Below, one piece after another: positions 1-8,505 of a DNA stretch of 64,000 nucleotides. The stretch spans positions 37,359 to 101,358 of the forward strand of contig JAJEIQ010000017.1 of the NCBI GenBank assembly GCA_022827905.1, written 5' to 3'. Below the pieces are notes generated by a model. The model saw nothing but the letters and a program-made list of their open reading frames with translations, was not told where the DNA came from and ran no database searches. The translations under genes and the position numbers were made by a program. Position 1 is the stretch's first letter. Each line of letters begins with the position of its first letter. The DNA is from Pseudomonadales bacterium. Its GTDB lineage: Bacteria; Pseudomonadota; Gammaproteobacteria; Pseudomonadales; Azotimanducaceae.

Positions 1-738
1 TTGCGTGATCTCTTCGGGCGGGTGGTCGGCACCGGCTTTCGCGCCGCCGTGGATCTTGCCGTGCCCGACCAACGGGAAACGCAAACGCCGCTTTACCTGC
101 TGCTGGACGACCTGCCGGTCGCCGCGCTTATCGCCGGCTACGCCGACCTCTACCTGCGCGCGCCGAATGAGCCGCCGACGCCTTCGGACACGGCCAAGCG
201 CAAGGTAAAGGCCGACATCTGCGCCGGCTGGGCGCGTGACGCCACCATGATGCAGGCCATCGACCGCGAGGGACAGATTCCCATACCGGTCGGCCCGGCC
301 GCACCCGCCATCGAATTGTCCGGCGACCCGCTGTCCTGGCATCCCATCGCCGAGCTGCCGGTCGGCGCCATGCGGCGCAGGCGGCGGGTGGATGTCAGCC
401 AGCCGGCGCACCTGGCCATCGACGCCATGTTTCGCGACACCCATGTCGGGCCCGACGGCACGGAGACCGTGCTCCACGAATACGCGCTGAGCGCCAGCGC
501 CGATGCGGAAAGCCTGGAGATCTTCGATTGCCAAGCCGAGGCCCGGGTGCTGCCTTGGGTGGAGTGCCCCGCAGCGGCCGCCAGCGCCGGGCGCCTAGCG
601 GGCCAAAAGCTGCCGGAACTCAGGGCTTTCGTCCGACAACGGCTGGTCGGCACCAGCACCTGCACGCACCTGAACGACCTGCTGCGCTCGCTGGCCGACG
701 CGGCACCCCTAGCCAGCCGCCTGCAGGAGCATCTCTGA
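1..738 (+). CDS. DUF2889-family protein, 5' end probably cut by the window edge
   Basis: The reading frame is open from the first base and ends in TGA at 738, giving 245 visible residues; the true start may lie upstream. The second half (about residues 130-235) carries features I associate with DUF2889: an R/A-rich lead into HEYAL, a region with repeated acidic residues, a short W-V-E-C-P segment, and a C-terminal C-T-H-L-N-D-L-L-R-S-L-A stretch. The function of DUF2889 is not known to me. The N-terminal part mentions no recognisable catalytic motif. It is separated from the next gene by a repeat array and points toward the convergent aldehyde dehydrogenase. Family call is by motif memory only, so moderate confidence. 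Confidence 0.6.
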   Translation: MRDLFGRVVGTGFRAAVDLAVPDQRETQTPLYLLLDDLPVAALIAGYADLYLRAPNEPPTPSDTAKRKVKADICAGWARDATMMQAIDREGQIPIPVGPAAPAIELSGDPLSWHPIAELPVGAMRRRRRVDVSQPAHLAIDAMFRDTHVGPDGTETVLHEYALSASADAESLEIFDCQAEARVLPWVECPAAAASAGRLAGQKLPELRAFVRQRLVGTSTCTHLNDLLRSLADAAPLASRLQEHL

Positions 739-774
739 CCGCTGCGCGGTGAGCAACGCAGGCTTGGGTGGCAG

Positions 775-918
775 TTCGAGGGCGGGACGCCCTCGCTCCG
801 AAGGGAAACGCCTGATTCGAGGGCGGGACGCCCTCGCTCCGAAGGGAAACGCCTGATTCGAGGGCGGGACGCCCTCGCTCCGAAGGGAAACGCCTGATTC
901 GAGGGCGGGACGCCCTCG
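775..918. repeat. 41-bp tandem palindromic repeat, three and a half units
   Basis: Units begin at 775, 816, 857 and 898 with a strict 41-bp period; the last is cut after about 21 bases. Each unit contains a perfect inverted repeat, GAGGGCG-GGA-CGCCCTC, followed by CTCCGAAGGG and a short linker. The array fills the gap between two convergent genes, so it could terminate transcription from both sides. A diverged single copy of the same core lies on the other strand near 36587-36609. There are no variable spacers, so this is not a CRISPR array. Confidence 0.9.
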
Positions 919-984
919 AACTGGCCATCGGAACCCGAGTTGGACTTAATGGCTTGGAATTTGCTCCATGCAAGGGGCAGGACA

Positions 985-2505
985 CTAAGTCCAGGTGATG
1001 GACTTCACCTCCGTGAAATCCTCCAGGCCATGGCGGCCCCACTCGCGGCCGATGCCGCTTTGCTTGAAGCCGCCGAACGCGCCGCTTTGGGCGATGCCGA
1101 GGATGGGTTGCCCCCAGCCGGGACCTTGGCCATCGCCGGGCCCGGTGTCGCCGGCCGGCACTTGGCCGACGCCGGTGGCGGTCATGCTGCCGGCGCGCAC
1201 CCGGCGCGCCACGTTGAAGGCGCGGGCCGTGTTGGCCGCCATGACGCCGCCGCCGAGGCCGTAGATGGTGTCGTTGGCGATGCGCACGGCGTCCTCGTCC
1301 TTGCCGGAATAGGGAATCACCGTGAGCACCGGGCCGAAGATCTCCTCCTGGGCAATGCGCATGTCGTTGCTGCCCACAAACACCGTTGGCTCGAAAAAGA
1401 AGCCCTTCTCCATGTGGCCGGGACGCTTGCCGCCGGTGATCAGATCGGCGCCCTGTTCCAAACCGGATTCGACGTAGCCCTGCACCTTGTCGCGCTGCTG
1501 TTCGCTGACGAGCGGGCCGAGCACCGTCGCCGGATCCCGGGTGTCGCCGATGATGATGTTGTCCCTGATCGCATGCACCCCTTCAAGGTAGGCATCCATC
1601 AGGTGCTCGGGCAGGAGCAGTCGCGTCTGCAGCACGCAGCCCTGGCCGCAGTGGGTCAGCACGGCGCCGAAGCCGATGCTGCGCGCCACGTCCTCGGAGA
1701 CGTCATCGAGCACCACCTGGGCGCTCTTGCCGCCGAGTTCAAGCTGCACCCGCTTTATCTGGTTGCCGCAGCGGGACATGATGCGGCGCCCGGTCGCCGT
1801 GGAGCCGGTGAAGGTGACCATGTCGATGTCGGGGCTGCCGGTGATCTCATCGCCCACCTCCGCGTGGCCGGTGATTACGTTGAGCACCCCCGGCGGCAGT
1901 TCCGCCTCTTCGGCGGCCTTGGCGATCTCGAAGGCGTTAAGCGGGGTCCAGGGGTGCGGCTTCAACACCACGCTGCAGCCCACCGCCATGGCCGGAAAGA
2001 TCTTCACCATGTTCAGCATGAACGGGAAATTGAAGGGGGTGATGGCACCCACCACGCCCACTGGTTCGCGCACCAAGGCGTTGCCGCCCATGCCGCCGGG
2101 CCCTCCGGTCGGGGGGGAGGTTTCCACCCAGTGCACCAAGTCCTGGGCGCGGTCGGCGTTGAAGTAGCCGATGTCGATGGAGCCGCCGCACTGGATCATG
2201 TCAACGATGGGCCCCACCGCGCCCGCCTCGGCGACGATGATTTCGCGCAGGGTGTCGTGGCGGGCCTTCAGCGCATCGGCCATACGCCGCAGCACCGCGC
2301 CGCGCTCCTTCGGCTTCATGTACGGCCAAGGGCCTTCGTCAAACGCCGTGCGCGCCGCCGCAATGGCCGCGCGCGCATCCTCCGGCGATGAGTCCGGCAC
2401 CTTGCCGATGGCCTCTTCGGTGGCCGGATCGATCACCGTGATCGAGCGGTTGGCCGTACCGCTGGTCCATTTTCCATCGATAAACAGTTCGTAATTCCAA
2501 GCCAT
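985..2505 (-). CDS. NAD(P)-dependent aldehyde dehydrogenase
   Basis: Oxidises an aldehyde to the acid with NAD(P). The 506-residue length is normal for the ALDH superfamily. Visible landmarks in order: P-F-N-F-P at 157-161, lysine 182 in V-L-K-P, F-T-G-S-T at 232-236, catalytic Glu256 in L-E-L-G-G-K, and catalytic Cys290 in G-Q-G-C. A glycine-rich insertion near residues 450-465 (V-P-A-G-D-T-G-P-G-D-G-Q) is longer than in many relatives. It is the last gene of the minus-strand P450 run, 27 bases after the DUF7064-like gene, so it probably oxidises an aldehyde made by P450 or alcohol dehydrogenase action. Substrate is not predictable from sequence. Confidence 0.93.
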   Translation of the reverse strand: MAWNYELFIDGKWTSGTANRSITVIDPATEEAIGKVPDSSPEDARAAIAAARTAFDEGPWPYMKPKERGAVLRRMADALKARHDTLREIIVAEAGAVGPIVDMIQCGGSIDIGYFNADRAQDLVHWVETSPPTGGPGGMGGNALVREPVGVVGAITPFNFPFMLNMVKIFPAMAVGCSVVLKPHPWTPLNAFEIAKAAEEAELPPGVLNVITGHAEVGDEITGSPDIDMVTFTGSTATGRRIMSRCGNQIKRVQLELGGKSAQVVLDDVSEDVARSIGFGAVLTHCGQGCVLQTRLLLPEHLMDAYLEGVHAIRDNIIIGDTRDPATVLGPLVSEQQRDKVQGYVESGLEQGADLITGGKRPGHMEKGFFFEPTVFVGSNDMRIAQEEIFGPVLTVIPYSGKDEDAVRIANDTIYGLGGGVMAANTARAFNVARRVRAGSMTATGVGQVPAGDTGPGDGQGPGWGQPILGIAQSGAFGGFKQSGIGREWGRHGLEDFTEVKSITWT

Positions 2506-2532
2506 TATTCCTACTCCACGTCGTCTTGCGGT

Positions 2533-3573
2533 TCAGTTCCTAGCCACCCGCGCATAGGATGGCGCGATGCCGCCCTGATTCTCGCCCCAGCCTTCGATGC
2601 CGTTCCACCGCCAGCGAAACAGGCCCGTGGCGGTGCCGTGATTGCTCACCTGTTCGCCCACCGCGTGCAGGCGGCGTCCCAAAGTATCCACGCCTTCGTA
2701 CTCAATGCGCCAGATCCAGCCGGTGTCGGGGTCCACCAAGCAATCGCGCTGGCCCTCCACCAAGTGCGCCCACTGGCCGTCGCGAATGAGATACCCGGTG
2801 TTGGTGAAGTCGCCCCGGTCCTCCTCGCCCTCGACCACCATCGTGTACACCAGAAACGCATCCTGCGCAGAGGCGGTGCCGAAAATGTAGCCGATGTTGA
2901 ACGGCTTGCGCAGCGGTTTCGACAGGTCGGAATGCTCGCCGCTTGGTTCCACCGGCCTGCGCTGGGGCCGCTTGCCGCCGCTGGAGTCGTTGGCCTGCTG
3001 CGATATCCTCGGCTTGCGGGGGCTCCAGCTGCGGTCGCGCACCGACAGGCAATCGATGGCAATCGCCTCGCCATGCAGGACGATCTCGCCGGTGACCTGC
3101 ATGGCTTGGTCCCAATGCCGACCGCGCCAGAACGGCGCACAACCGGCCGGATGCGGATTGGGCTCCATGGCGGCGGCGAACTCCAGGTCCGCTTCGAACT
3201 GTCCGGGGTCCGAGTAGGTCATGTGGTACTTGGTCAGCGGTTCCAGCACCTTGATGCGATTGCCGTTCGGCAGGGCGATGTCGCGCAGGTCGCGGGGGCC
3301 CGCGGACAGCGCCAGCCCGCTTTGGCGCCGCTCGTAGAGCGCGGGCGCGGCACTGTCGTCCCAAACCCAGGCTCCACCGTTGCACAAGCCGTTGTCGCCC
3401 TGGTTGAGCAGCACCTGGTTGTACAGCCAGCCGCCCATGCGGCGCTCGGGGACGTTGAACGAGGTCCAGAACGTCTCCATCCACCAAGGGTGGCCGGAAC
3501 CCTCGCCTTGGTCGTGAAAGCCGTCGTCGGCGGGGGTCACCACCCAGCCGGTCAACTCATCGGTGTTGGGCAA
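2533..3573 (-). CDS. DUF7064/DUF7065-like (lipocalin-like) protein
   Basis: A 346-residue soluble protein with no signal peptide. The layout, with an N-terminal aromatic-rich half (W-W-M-E-T-F-W near 30) and a C-terminal half containing C-L-S-V-R-D-R-S-W and several W/G strands, resembles the AttH/CrtC-like DUF7064-DUF7065 proteins that often sit with P450 and CoA genes in hydrophobic-compound catabolic operons. No catalytic role is established that I can name. The start appears to be TTG: AGGGGGA lies about 7 bases upstream and no ATG is nearby. It lies between the ferredoxin and the aldehyde dehydrogenase of the same operon. Residues about 190-220 are a poorly conserved-looking polar linker. 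Family assignment is moderate; function unknown. Confidence 0.65.
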   Translation of the reverse strand: MPNTDELTGWVVTPADDGFHDQGEGSGHPWWMETFWTSFNVPERRMGGWLYNQVLLNQGDNGLCNGGAWVWDDSAAPALYERRQSGLALSAGPRDLRDIALPNGNRIKVLEPLTKYHMTYSDPGQFEADLEFAAAMEPNPHPAGCAPFWRGRHWDQAMQVTGEIVLHGEAIAIDCLSVRDRSWSPRKPRISQQANDSSGGKRPQRRPVEPSGEHSDLSKPLRKPFNIGYIFGTASAQDAFLVYTMVVEGEEDRGDFTNTGYLIRDGQWAHLVEGQRDCLVDPDTGWIWRIEYEGVDTLGRRLHAVGEQVSNHGTATGLFRWRWNGIEGWGENQGGIAPSYARVARN

Positions 3574-3615
3574 AACGCTTTCCCCCTGGGCAGTTGGCGA
3601 AGCACTGCGGTGCGA

Positions 3616-3813
3616 TCAGGATTCGATGACGATGGCGCGTTCCGGGCATTGGATCTCCGCCAAGCTCACATCGTCTGCGAGGTTCGCGGGAACCTGTTCC
3701 AACCCCGGAACCACATAGCCGAATCCGTCATCGTCGTATTTGAACACGCTTGGGCAGACCATGTTGCACATGCCGTGGCCCTGGCAGCGCTCGGCAACGA
3801 TCTTGACCTGCAC
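3616..3813 (-). CDS. P450-associated ferredoxin, four visible cysteines
   Basis: A 65-residue one-cluster ferredoxin that should pass electrons from a ferredoxin reductase to the P450 encoded immediately upstream (4-base gap, GTG start). The pattern is C10-x2-H-x2-C16-x3-C20-P and C56-P. The C-x2-H-x2-C...C-P frame is typical of 3Fe-4S ferredoxins that serve bacterial P450s; Cys20 is an extra possible ligand that the second ferredoxin of this window lacks (Ala there). Cluster type therefore cannot be decided by eye. The translationally tight spacing to the P450 gene makes partnership very likely. Confidence 0.9.
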   Translation of the reverse strand: MQVKIVAERCQGHGMCNMVCPSVFKYDDDGFGYVVPGLEQVPANLADDVSLAEIQCPERAIVIES

Positions 3814-3817
3814 GCCA

Positions 3818-5116
3818 TCAAGCCTTGCGCAGCCACAGGGAGCTTGCCCCCTTCATGCCGCCGAACAGCTCCGGCTCGTGGTCGGGATGCAGCTCGTAGT
3901 CCGGCAGCCGCCGGTGTAACTGCACCAGCGCGATGCGCAGTTCCCGCCGCGCGAGGTGCAGGCCCAGGCAACGGTGCGGGCCGTGGCCAAAGCCCATGTG
4001 CCGGTTGGGCACCCGGTCGAAGATGATCTCATCGGGGTTCTCGAACTGCTCCGGATCCCGATTGGCGGCCATGGTCGGGCAGCTCACCTGATCCTCCACA
4101 TGAAAGCGCACCCCGTCGAATTCGACGGGGCGCGTCACGCGCCGGGGCAGCAGCACGATGGCGTTGTAACGGACCAGCTCCTCAATGGCCAGCATCAGGC
4201 GCCGGGAATCGTCCATGAGGGCGACGAACTCGCGGCGTTTGTCCGGCTGCTCCGCGAACGTCTTGACGATCAGGCCCAGGGCCGAGGCCACGGTGTCGAG
4301 GCCCGCCATGAACATCAGGAACAGGGTGTCAAGCAACTCCTCCTCGGTCAGGGGACGTTCGCCCTCGTACTCCGCGTCAATGAGCCAACTGATCATGTCC
4401 TGCTGAGGCGCCTGGCGGCGCGTTTCCAGGAGCTTGCCGAAATACTCGTAGAGCGCCGCCCCGGTGTTGCTCCAGATCTCCACCAATCGGTCCTGGGGAA
4501 TTTCGCCGTCGTCATCCAACTCGATGCCCAGCTCCTCGGCCTTGGCAAGCGCTAGGGCGCGCCCCCGCCCGTGGCCGTCGGAGGAGTGCATGAGCGTGTT
4601 CTTCCAGTCCATGAGCTGCGGATAGTCCTCGAGCGGAAAACCGAACAGCTCGCAGAAGATCACGGTGGGAAAGGGGTCGGCGAAGTCCGCGACGAAGTCG
4701 AATTCGTCCTTCTCCAGCATCTTGTCGAGCAGCTCACCGGCGAACTGCTCCAAGTGCGGCTCCATGGCGGTCATGGCATCCGGCGTGAACCACTTGTTCA
4801 GGATGCGCCGGTAGGCGGTGTGCGCGGGCGGGTCGATCGCCTGCGGTATCCAAGGCCGCTCGGGATAGCTGCTCGCCTGGCTGGAGAAGGTATCTGTGTC
4901 GCTGAGCATGGCGCAGGAGTCGTCGTAACGGGTGAGCAGCCAGCTCCCGCCGGTGTCGCCCCGTTCCGTTCGACCGCGTGACTCCACCCGGGCGATGGGC
5001 AGCTCCTCACGCAGCAGGGCGTAGGTTTCAAACTCCTGTTCCAGCCATTCGGAGGTGTACGGGTCGTATTCCCGCGCTGCGGACAGGGCTTCATTCAAGC
5101 GTCGTCGTCTTGCCAT
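3818..5116 (-). CDS. Cytochrome P450 monooxygenase
   Basis: Soluble 432-residue bacterial P450. The I-helix oxygen-activation segment reads A-G-L-D-T-V-A with the acid/alcohol pair Asp-Thr, the K-helix E-x-x-R is E-L-V-R, and the heme loop is F-G-H-G-P-H-R-C-L-G with Cys383 as proximal thiolate. It is the first gene of a four-gene unit (P450, ferredoxin, DUF7064-like, aldehyde dehydrogenase) and is preceded by a 77-base gap holding three direct heptamers and a TTAGATGATA element, so this unit may have its own promoter. Reaction is expected to be hydroxylation of a hydrophobic substrate; the substrate is not known. Confidence 0.95.
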   Translation of the reverse strand: MARRRRLNEALSAAREYDPYTSEWLEQEFETYALLREELPIARVESRGRTERGDTGGSWLLTRYDDSCAMLSDTDTFSSQASSYPERPWIPQAIDPPAHTAYRRILNKWFTPDAMTAMEPHLEQFAGELLDKMLEKDEFDFVADFADPFPTVIFCELFGFPLEDYPQLMDWKNTLMHSSDGHGRGRALALAKAEELGIELDDDGEIPQDRLVEIWSNTGAALYEYFGKLLETRRQAPQQDMISWLIDAEYEGERPLTEEELLDTLFLMFMAGLDTVASALGLIVKTFAEQPDKRREFVALMDDSRRLMLAIEELVRYNAIVLLPRRVTRPVEFDGVRFHVEDQVSCPTMAANRDPEQFENPDEIIFDRVPNRHMGFGHGPHRCLGLHLARRELRIALVQLHRRLPDYELHPDHEPELFGGMKGASSLWLRKA

Positions 5117-5130
5117 TCAGGCCCCCAATA

Positions 5131-5159
5131 CCTGTAACCTGTAACCTGTTTAGATGATA
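5131..5159 (-). promoter_or_regulatory. Candidate operator upstream of the P450 unit
   Basis: In the 77-base gap before the P450 start there are three head-to-tail heptamers (CCTGTAA, CCTGTAA, CCTGTTT at 5131, 5138 and 5145) running straight into TTAGATGATA at 5150-5159. The ten-base element is repeated exactly at 11748-11757, next to a good promoter. This is a sequence observation; regulator and function are inferred. Confidence 0.4.
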
Positions 5160-5193
5160 GGCCGATGGGTCGGCAAAAGCTACGGCTCGGCAG

Positions 5194-6408
5194 TCAAAGC
5201 AGGATGCCGGCGATCTTGGCGTCGAGGATCTGGTCCATGTCCAGGCCGATCTCCATCATCACCTCATCGGTGTGCTCGCCGAGGTCCGGGGCCGGGCGGC
5301 TGCGCGATGCCTCGCGGCCGAATTGCACCGGCACGCTGACCATGGGCAGGGTGCGGCCGCTGTCGAACGGCACCTGCTGCACGTAGTCGTTGGCCACCGC
5401 CTGGGCGTCCCGGGGCAGTTCGCCGACTTTCTGCACCACGTCCCATTGGCCTTCCTGGGTGGCGAGAATCGACTTCCACTCCTCCAGGGTGCGCTTGGCG
5501 AACTCCTCGTCCAAGGCGGCGATGCAGGCCTCGATGTTCTGCGCACGCAGTGCGTCGCTGGCGAAGTCCGCATGCCCGGCCAGGTCTTCGCGGCCCGCGG
5601 CCTTGCAGAAGCCCGGCCAGTAGCGCTGTCCCTGGAGCATGCACAGGGCGATGTAGCGGCCATCCGATGTGCGGTAGGTGTTGACCAGCGGGTTCGGCAT
5701 CGCGGAGCGCCTGCTCTTCGGCATCTCGTCCACGCCGCGGATGGTCGAGGCGACGATGTTCGGCTGCATCGCCCACATGCCGCACGCCAACAGGGCGCCG
5801 TCGACCACCGTGGCCTCGCCCGTCAACGCCCGTTGCGCAATGGCCGCGGCGATGCCGCCGGCGAGCACCAAGCCGCTCTGGCCATCGCCGAAGGCGCCGC
5901 AGGGCATGGCCAGGGGATGGGACGACTCCTGGGGCGTAATCGCCGAAGCCAGGCCCGAACGGCTCCAATAGGAGATCGAGTCGTAACCGCCCTTTTCCGC
6001 TTCCAGGCCCTTGGCACCCTGCCCGCTGCCGACCGCGTAGATCACATCCGTATTGCGGCCCTGCACGTCGCTAACGTCGATGCCGAGCTTGCGGCGCGCC
6101 GCGGGCAGCAGGCTGGTGAGAAAGACATCAGCCTCATCAATGAGTTTGAACAGTAGCTCCCGCGCGCCGTCCACCTTGAGATCCATCGCCACGCTGCGCT
6201 TGCCGCGGTTGAAGATGTCGTACATGAACGAGTAGCCGAGCTCCGCGGGATTCAACCCGGAATAGTTGAGGTAGCGAATGGGGTCGCCATCCGGCGTCTC
6301 GATCTTGGTCACCGATGCCCCCCAGTCGGAGAGCACCGCCCCGGCGGACGGCACATAGGCCCACATCGACACTTCCACGACCTTCAGGCCCTTCAGCGGC
6401 TGGCTCAT
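5194..6408 (-). CDS. CaiB/BaiF family CoA-transferase
   Basis: Class III CoA-transferase of 404 residues that would move CoA between carboxylic acids. The N-terminus has the usual L-K-V-V-E-V-S...A-G-A-V-L-S-D-W-G-A-x-V-T-K-I-E layout, followed by S-V-A-M-D-L-K and a C-terminal D-L-G-E-H-T-D-E-V motif. Its ATG overlaps the stop of the upstream CoA-transferase by four bases (ATGA) with GGGAG upstream, so the pair is translationally coupled and may form a heteromer, as in some two-subunit type III enzymes. Together with the P450s and dehydrogenases it suggests CoA activation of a degradation intermediate. Acceptor and donor acids unknown. Confidence 0.93.
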   Translation of the reverse strand: MSQPLKGLKVVEVSMWAYVPSAGAVLSDWGASVTKIETPDGDPIRYLNYSGLNPAELGYSFMYDIFNRGKRSVAMDLKVDGARELLFKLIDEADVFLTSLLPAARRKLGIDVSDVQGRNTDVIYAVGSGQGAKGLEAEKGGYDSISYWSRSGLASAITPQESSHPLAMPCGAFGDGQSGLVLAGGIAAAIAQRALTGEATVVDGALLACGMWAMQPNIVASTIRGVDEMPKSRRSAMPNPLVNTYRTSDGRYIALCMLQGQRYWPGFCKAAGREDLAGHADFASDALRAQNIEACIAALDEEFAKRTLEEWKSILATQEGQWDVVQKVGELPRDAQAVANDYVQQVPFDSGRTLPMVSVPVQFGREASRSRPAPDLGEHTDEVMMEIGLDMDQILDAKIAGILL

Positions 6409-7613
6409 AGCAACACTCCCTGGGCGCGCAACTGCGCGATCTCATCGGCGCCGAGCCCCAGCTCGCGCAGCACCTCGTCGCCGTGCTCGCCATAGCCCGG
6501 GCTGGCGCTTAAGGTGCCGATGGGCCGTTCATCGAACTGCCCCGGCGACGAGGCGGCCAGATAGCTCCCGTCATCGGCGGATACTTCCGTGACGAAGCCG
6601 TTGATCAAGGCCTGATGGTCGTGGATCACTTCCGCCGGATTGTGCAAGGGCGCCCAGACGCCCTCCATCGAGAACAGGATGTCGTTCCACTCGGCCAGCG
6701 TCTTGGTTTCGAATTCGCCTTGAAGCGCCGCAATGAGCGCCTCGGCGTTCGCCACTTTGGATTTCTCGTCCCGAAATCGTTCGTCTGCCAACAGGTCTTC
6801 GCGCCCCATGCGACGTGCCAAGTCTGCGAACCAGCGGTCCTGGAGGAAGCAGAGCGACAGCCAGCGGTCGTCCTTGGTCCGGTACAGTCGAACCAGCGGG
6901 TGGCCATCGACCCGCCGCGGCGTCATCGGGTCGCCGGGTTGGGCGCCCGAGAGGCTCGCGCCGGTCAGCGACTGGGTCATGATGTAGGCACCCATGAGGT
7001 AGAGCGCGTGATCGACCACCGCCCCCTGGCCGGTGCGCTCGCGGCGAAACAACGCCGCCGAAATCGCGCCCGCCAGCGTTGCGCCACCGGTGAGGTCGCC
7101 TACCGATCCGGGCTGCATCGGCGGCCGCCCCGATTCCGGCGTTTGTGCGAACCCGGACCCTGAGCGGCACCAGGATGAGGGGTAGTCGAAGCCGCCGTGG
7201 CTGGCCATCGGTCCGAGCATCCCGTAGCCGGTGCCGCGCGCGTACACCAAGCGCGGGTTGCGTTGCATGAGGTCGTCCGCTTCGATGCCCAGCTTGCGGC
7301 GCGCATCGGTGCGCAGGTTGGTGGTGAACACGTCCGCACTTTCCACGAGCTTGTAGAGTTGCTCGCGTCCGGCGTCCTGGGTGAGGTCGAGCGCCACGGA
7401 GCGCTTGCCGCGGTTGGCCACTTCAAAGAACTCGTTGCGCTTCTGCCCGGGGCGCTGCAGGATCAGCAGGTTCCTGCCGGGGTCACCCCCGCTGGAAGTG
7501 CGCTCGATCTTGATCACGTCCGCGCCCCAATCGGCGAGGACCACCCCGGCCGCCGGCACGAAAGTGTGCTCGGCTACCTCGATCACCTTCACGCCTTGCA
7601 TCACGTCATACAT
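6405..7613 (-). CDS. CaiB/BaiF family CoA-transferase
   Basis: 402 residues with the same fold signature as its downstream neighbour: V-I-E-V-A-E-H...A-G-V-V-L-A-D-W-G-A-D-V-I-K-I-E at the N-terminus, S-V-A-L-D-L-T, and G-Y-G-E-H-G-D-E-V-L near the end. The two are clearly paralogous but well diverged, which fits two different subunits or two substrate ranges. GGAAG lies eight bases before the ATG. The 235-base gap upstream contains a large hairpin repeat, so this pair may be partly transcriptionally separate from the glutathione transferase gene behind it. Confidence 0.93.
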   Translation of the reverse strand: MYDVMQGVKVIEVAEHTFVPAAGVVLADWGADVIKIERTSSGGDPGRNLLILQRPGQKRNEFFEVANRGKRSVALDLTQDAGREQLYKLVESADVFTTNLRTDARRKLGIEADDLMQRNPRLVYARGTGYGMLGPMASHGGFDYPSSWCRSGSGFAQTPESGRPPMQPGSVGDLTGGATLAGAISAALFRRERTGQGAVVDHALYLMGAYIMTQSLTGASLSGAQPGDPMTPRRVDGHPLVRLYRTKDDRWLSLCFLQDRWFADLARRMGREDLLADERFRDEKSKVANAEALIAALQGEFETKTLAEWNDILFSMEGVWAPLHNPAEVIHDHQALINGFVTEVSADDGSYLAASSPGQFDERPIGTLSASPGYGEHGDEVLRELGLGADEIAQLRAQGVLL

Positions 7614-7686
7614 TTTGGATCTTCCATGAAAATAGGTCCCAACTGATTGATTTTAGAGTATTAAACCATTTGGGTGTCGGAGCGCC

Positions 7687-7796
7687 GAGTCGGTGTGCGG
7701 CGCGGTCATCCGGCACGCCAGGCGGGGTTGTTGTTCTGTACGATGGGCTTACGACGAGCCTTAACTGTGCCGGGTGACCGCGCCGCACACCGACTC
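7687..7796. repeat. 110-bp element with 30-bp terminal inverted repeats
   Basis: Arms at 7687-7716 and 7767-7796 are complementary over 30 positions with one mismatch, and both begin or end with the pattern GAGTCGGTGTGCGGCGCGGT. The 50-base centre is not part of the stem. It sits in the 235-base gap between the glutathione transferase gene and the CoA-transferase pair. It may be a REP/MITE-like element or act as a transcript-stabilising or terminating hairpin; no coding potential of its own is evident. Confidence 0.8.
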
Positions 7797-7848
7797 TCAT
7801 TCCAGAACTCACCATGGTTGCTTGCCCGTACTCGTTCCAGTGTGCGGT

Positions 7849-8505
7849 TCACTGGAACCACTCGGTCACTGAATCGCTGAGTCCCTCGTCGGCGAAGGCG
7901 CGCTTCACTGCGCTTCTGCGCAGCATGCGCTCGCGGTGCGCGGCGATTCTCGGAAACAGGCTGGCGTCTCCCCGGTCTCCCATGCCCAGGTAGTTGGCGT
8001 AGACGAACAGGTAGGGATCGGAGAGCGAGTAGGCGTCGCCGAATGCCCAGGGTCCGCCTGTGTCCGCGAGCTGCCGTTCGACGACGGAGAAGAAACCGTT
8101 GGCCAGCTCCGGCACCTTTTCCGCAAGCGCCTGCGCGGCCTCGGGGCCGTCCGCGTAGTCGCCGGGCCTGGAGATCTGCCTGAAGGCGATGTGCACCGAT
8201 GTGGCCATGAACACGTTGAAGGCCAGAATCTGGTTGGCAAGCAGCACATCGTCGCGCGGCAGCAAGTGCGCCTCGGGATGGGTTTCGGCGACGTAGTTCA
8301 AGATCGCGGGATTTTCCGTGAGTATGCCGTCGTCGGTGACCAGGGCGGGCACGCGCGCCTTCGGGTTGACCGCCAGGAACCAGTCGGCGTGGTTGTCGCC
8401 GTTGGCGAAGCTGATCGAGCGGGCCTCGTAGTCCGCGCCCGCTTCCTCGAGCACGATGTGGCTGATCAGCGAGCAGGCGCCTGGTGCGTAGTAGAGTGTG
8501 AGCAT
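7849..8505 (-). CDS. Glutathione S-transferase family protein
   Basis: 218 residues from the ATG at 8505, which has GGGAGGA just upstream; longer in-frame starts run deep into the P450 gene and are unlikely. The N-terminal thioredoxin-like domain reads L-T-L-Y-Y-A-P-G-A-C-S with Cys11, the beta-class GST position, then V-N-P-K-A-R-V-P-A-L and the glutathione-binding T-E-N-P-A-I. The C-terminal domain is helical. The start overlaps the end of the upstream P450 by about 40 bases, so the two are probably co-translated. In this setting it may conjugate or isomerise a reactive P450 product; alternatively it is a general stress GST. Confidence 0.9.
   Translation of the reverse strand: MLTLYYAPGACSLISHIVLEEAGADYEARSISFANGDNHADWFLAVNPKARVPALVTDDGILTENPAILNYVAETHPEAHLLPRDDVLLANQILAFNVFMATSVHIAFRQISRPGDYADGPEAAQALAEKVPELANGFFSVVERQLADTGGPWAFGDAYSLSDPYLFVYANYLGMGDRGDASLFPRIAAHRERMLRRSAVKRAFADEGLSDSVTEWFQ

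Noticed and set aside
775..918. CRISPR-like repeat array
   Set aside because: Units are identical over their full 41 bp with no variable spacers and no cas genes nearby.
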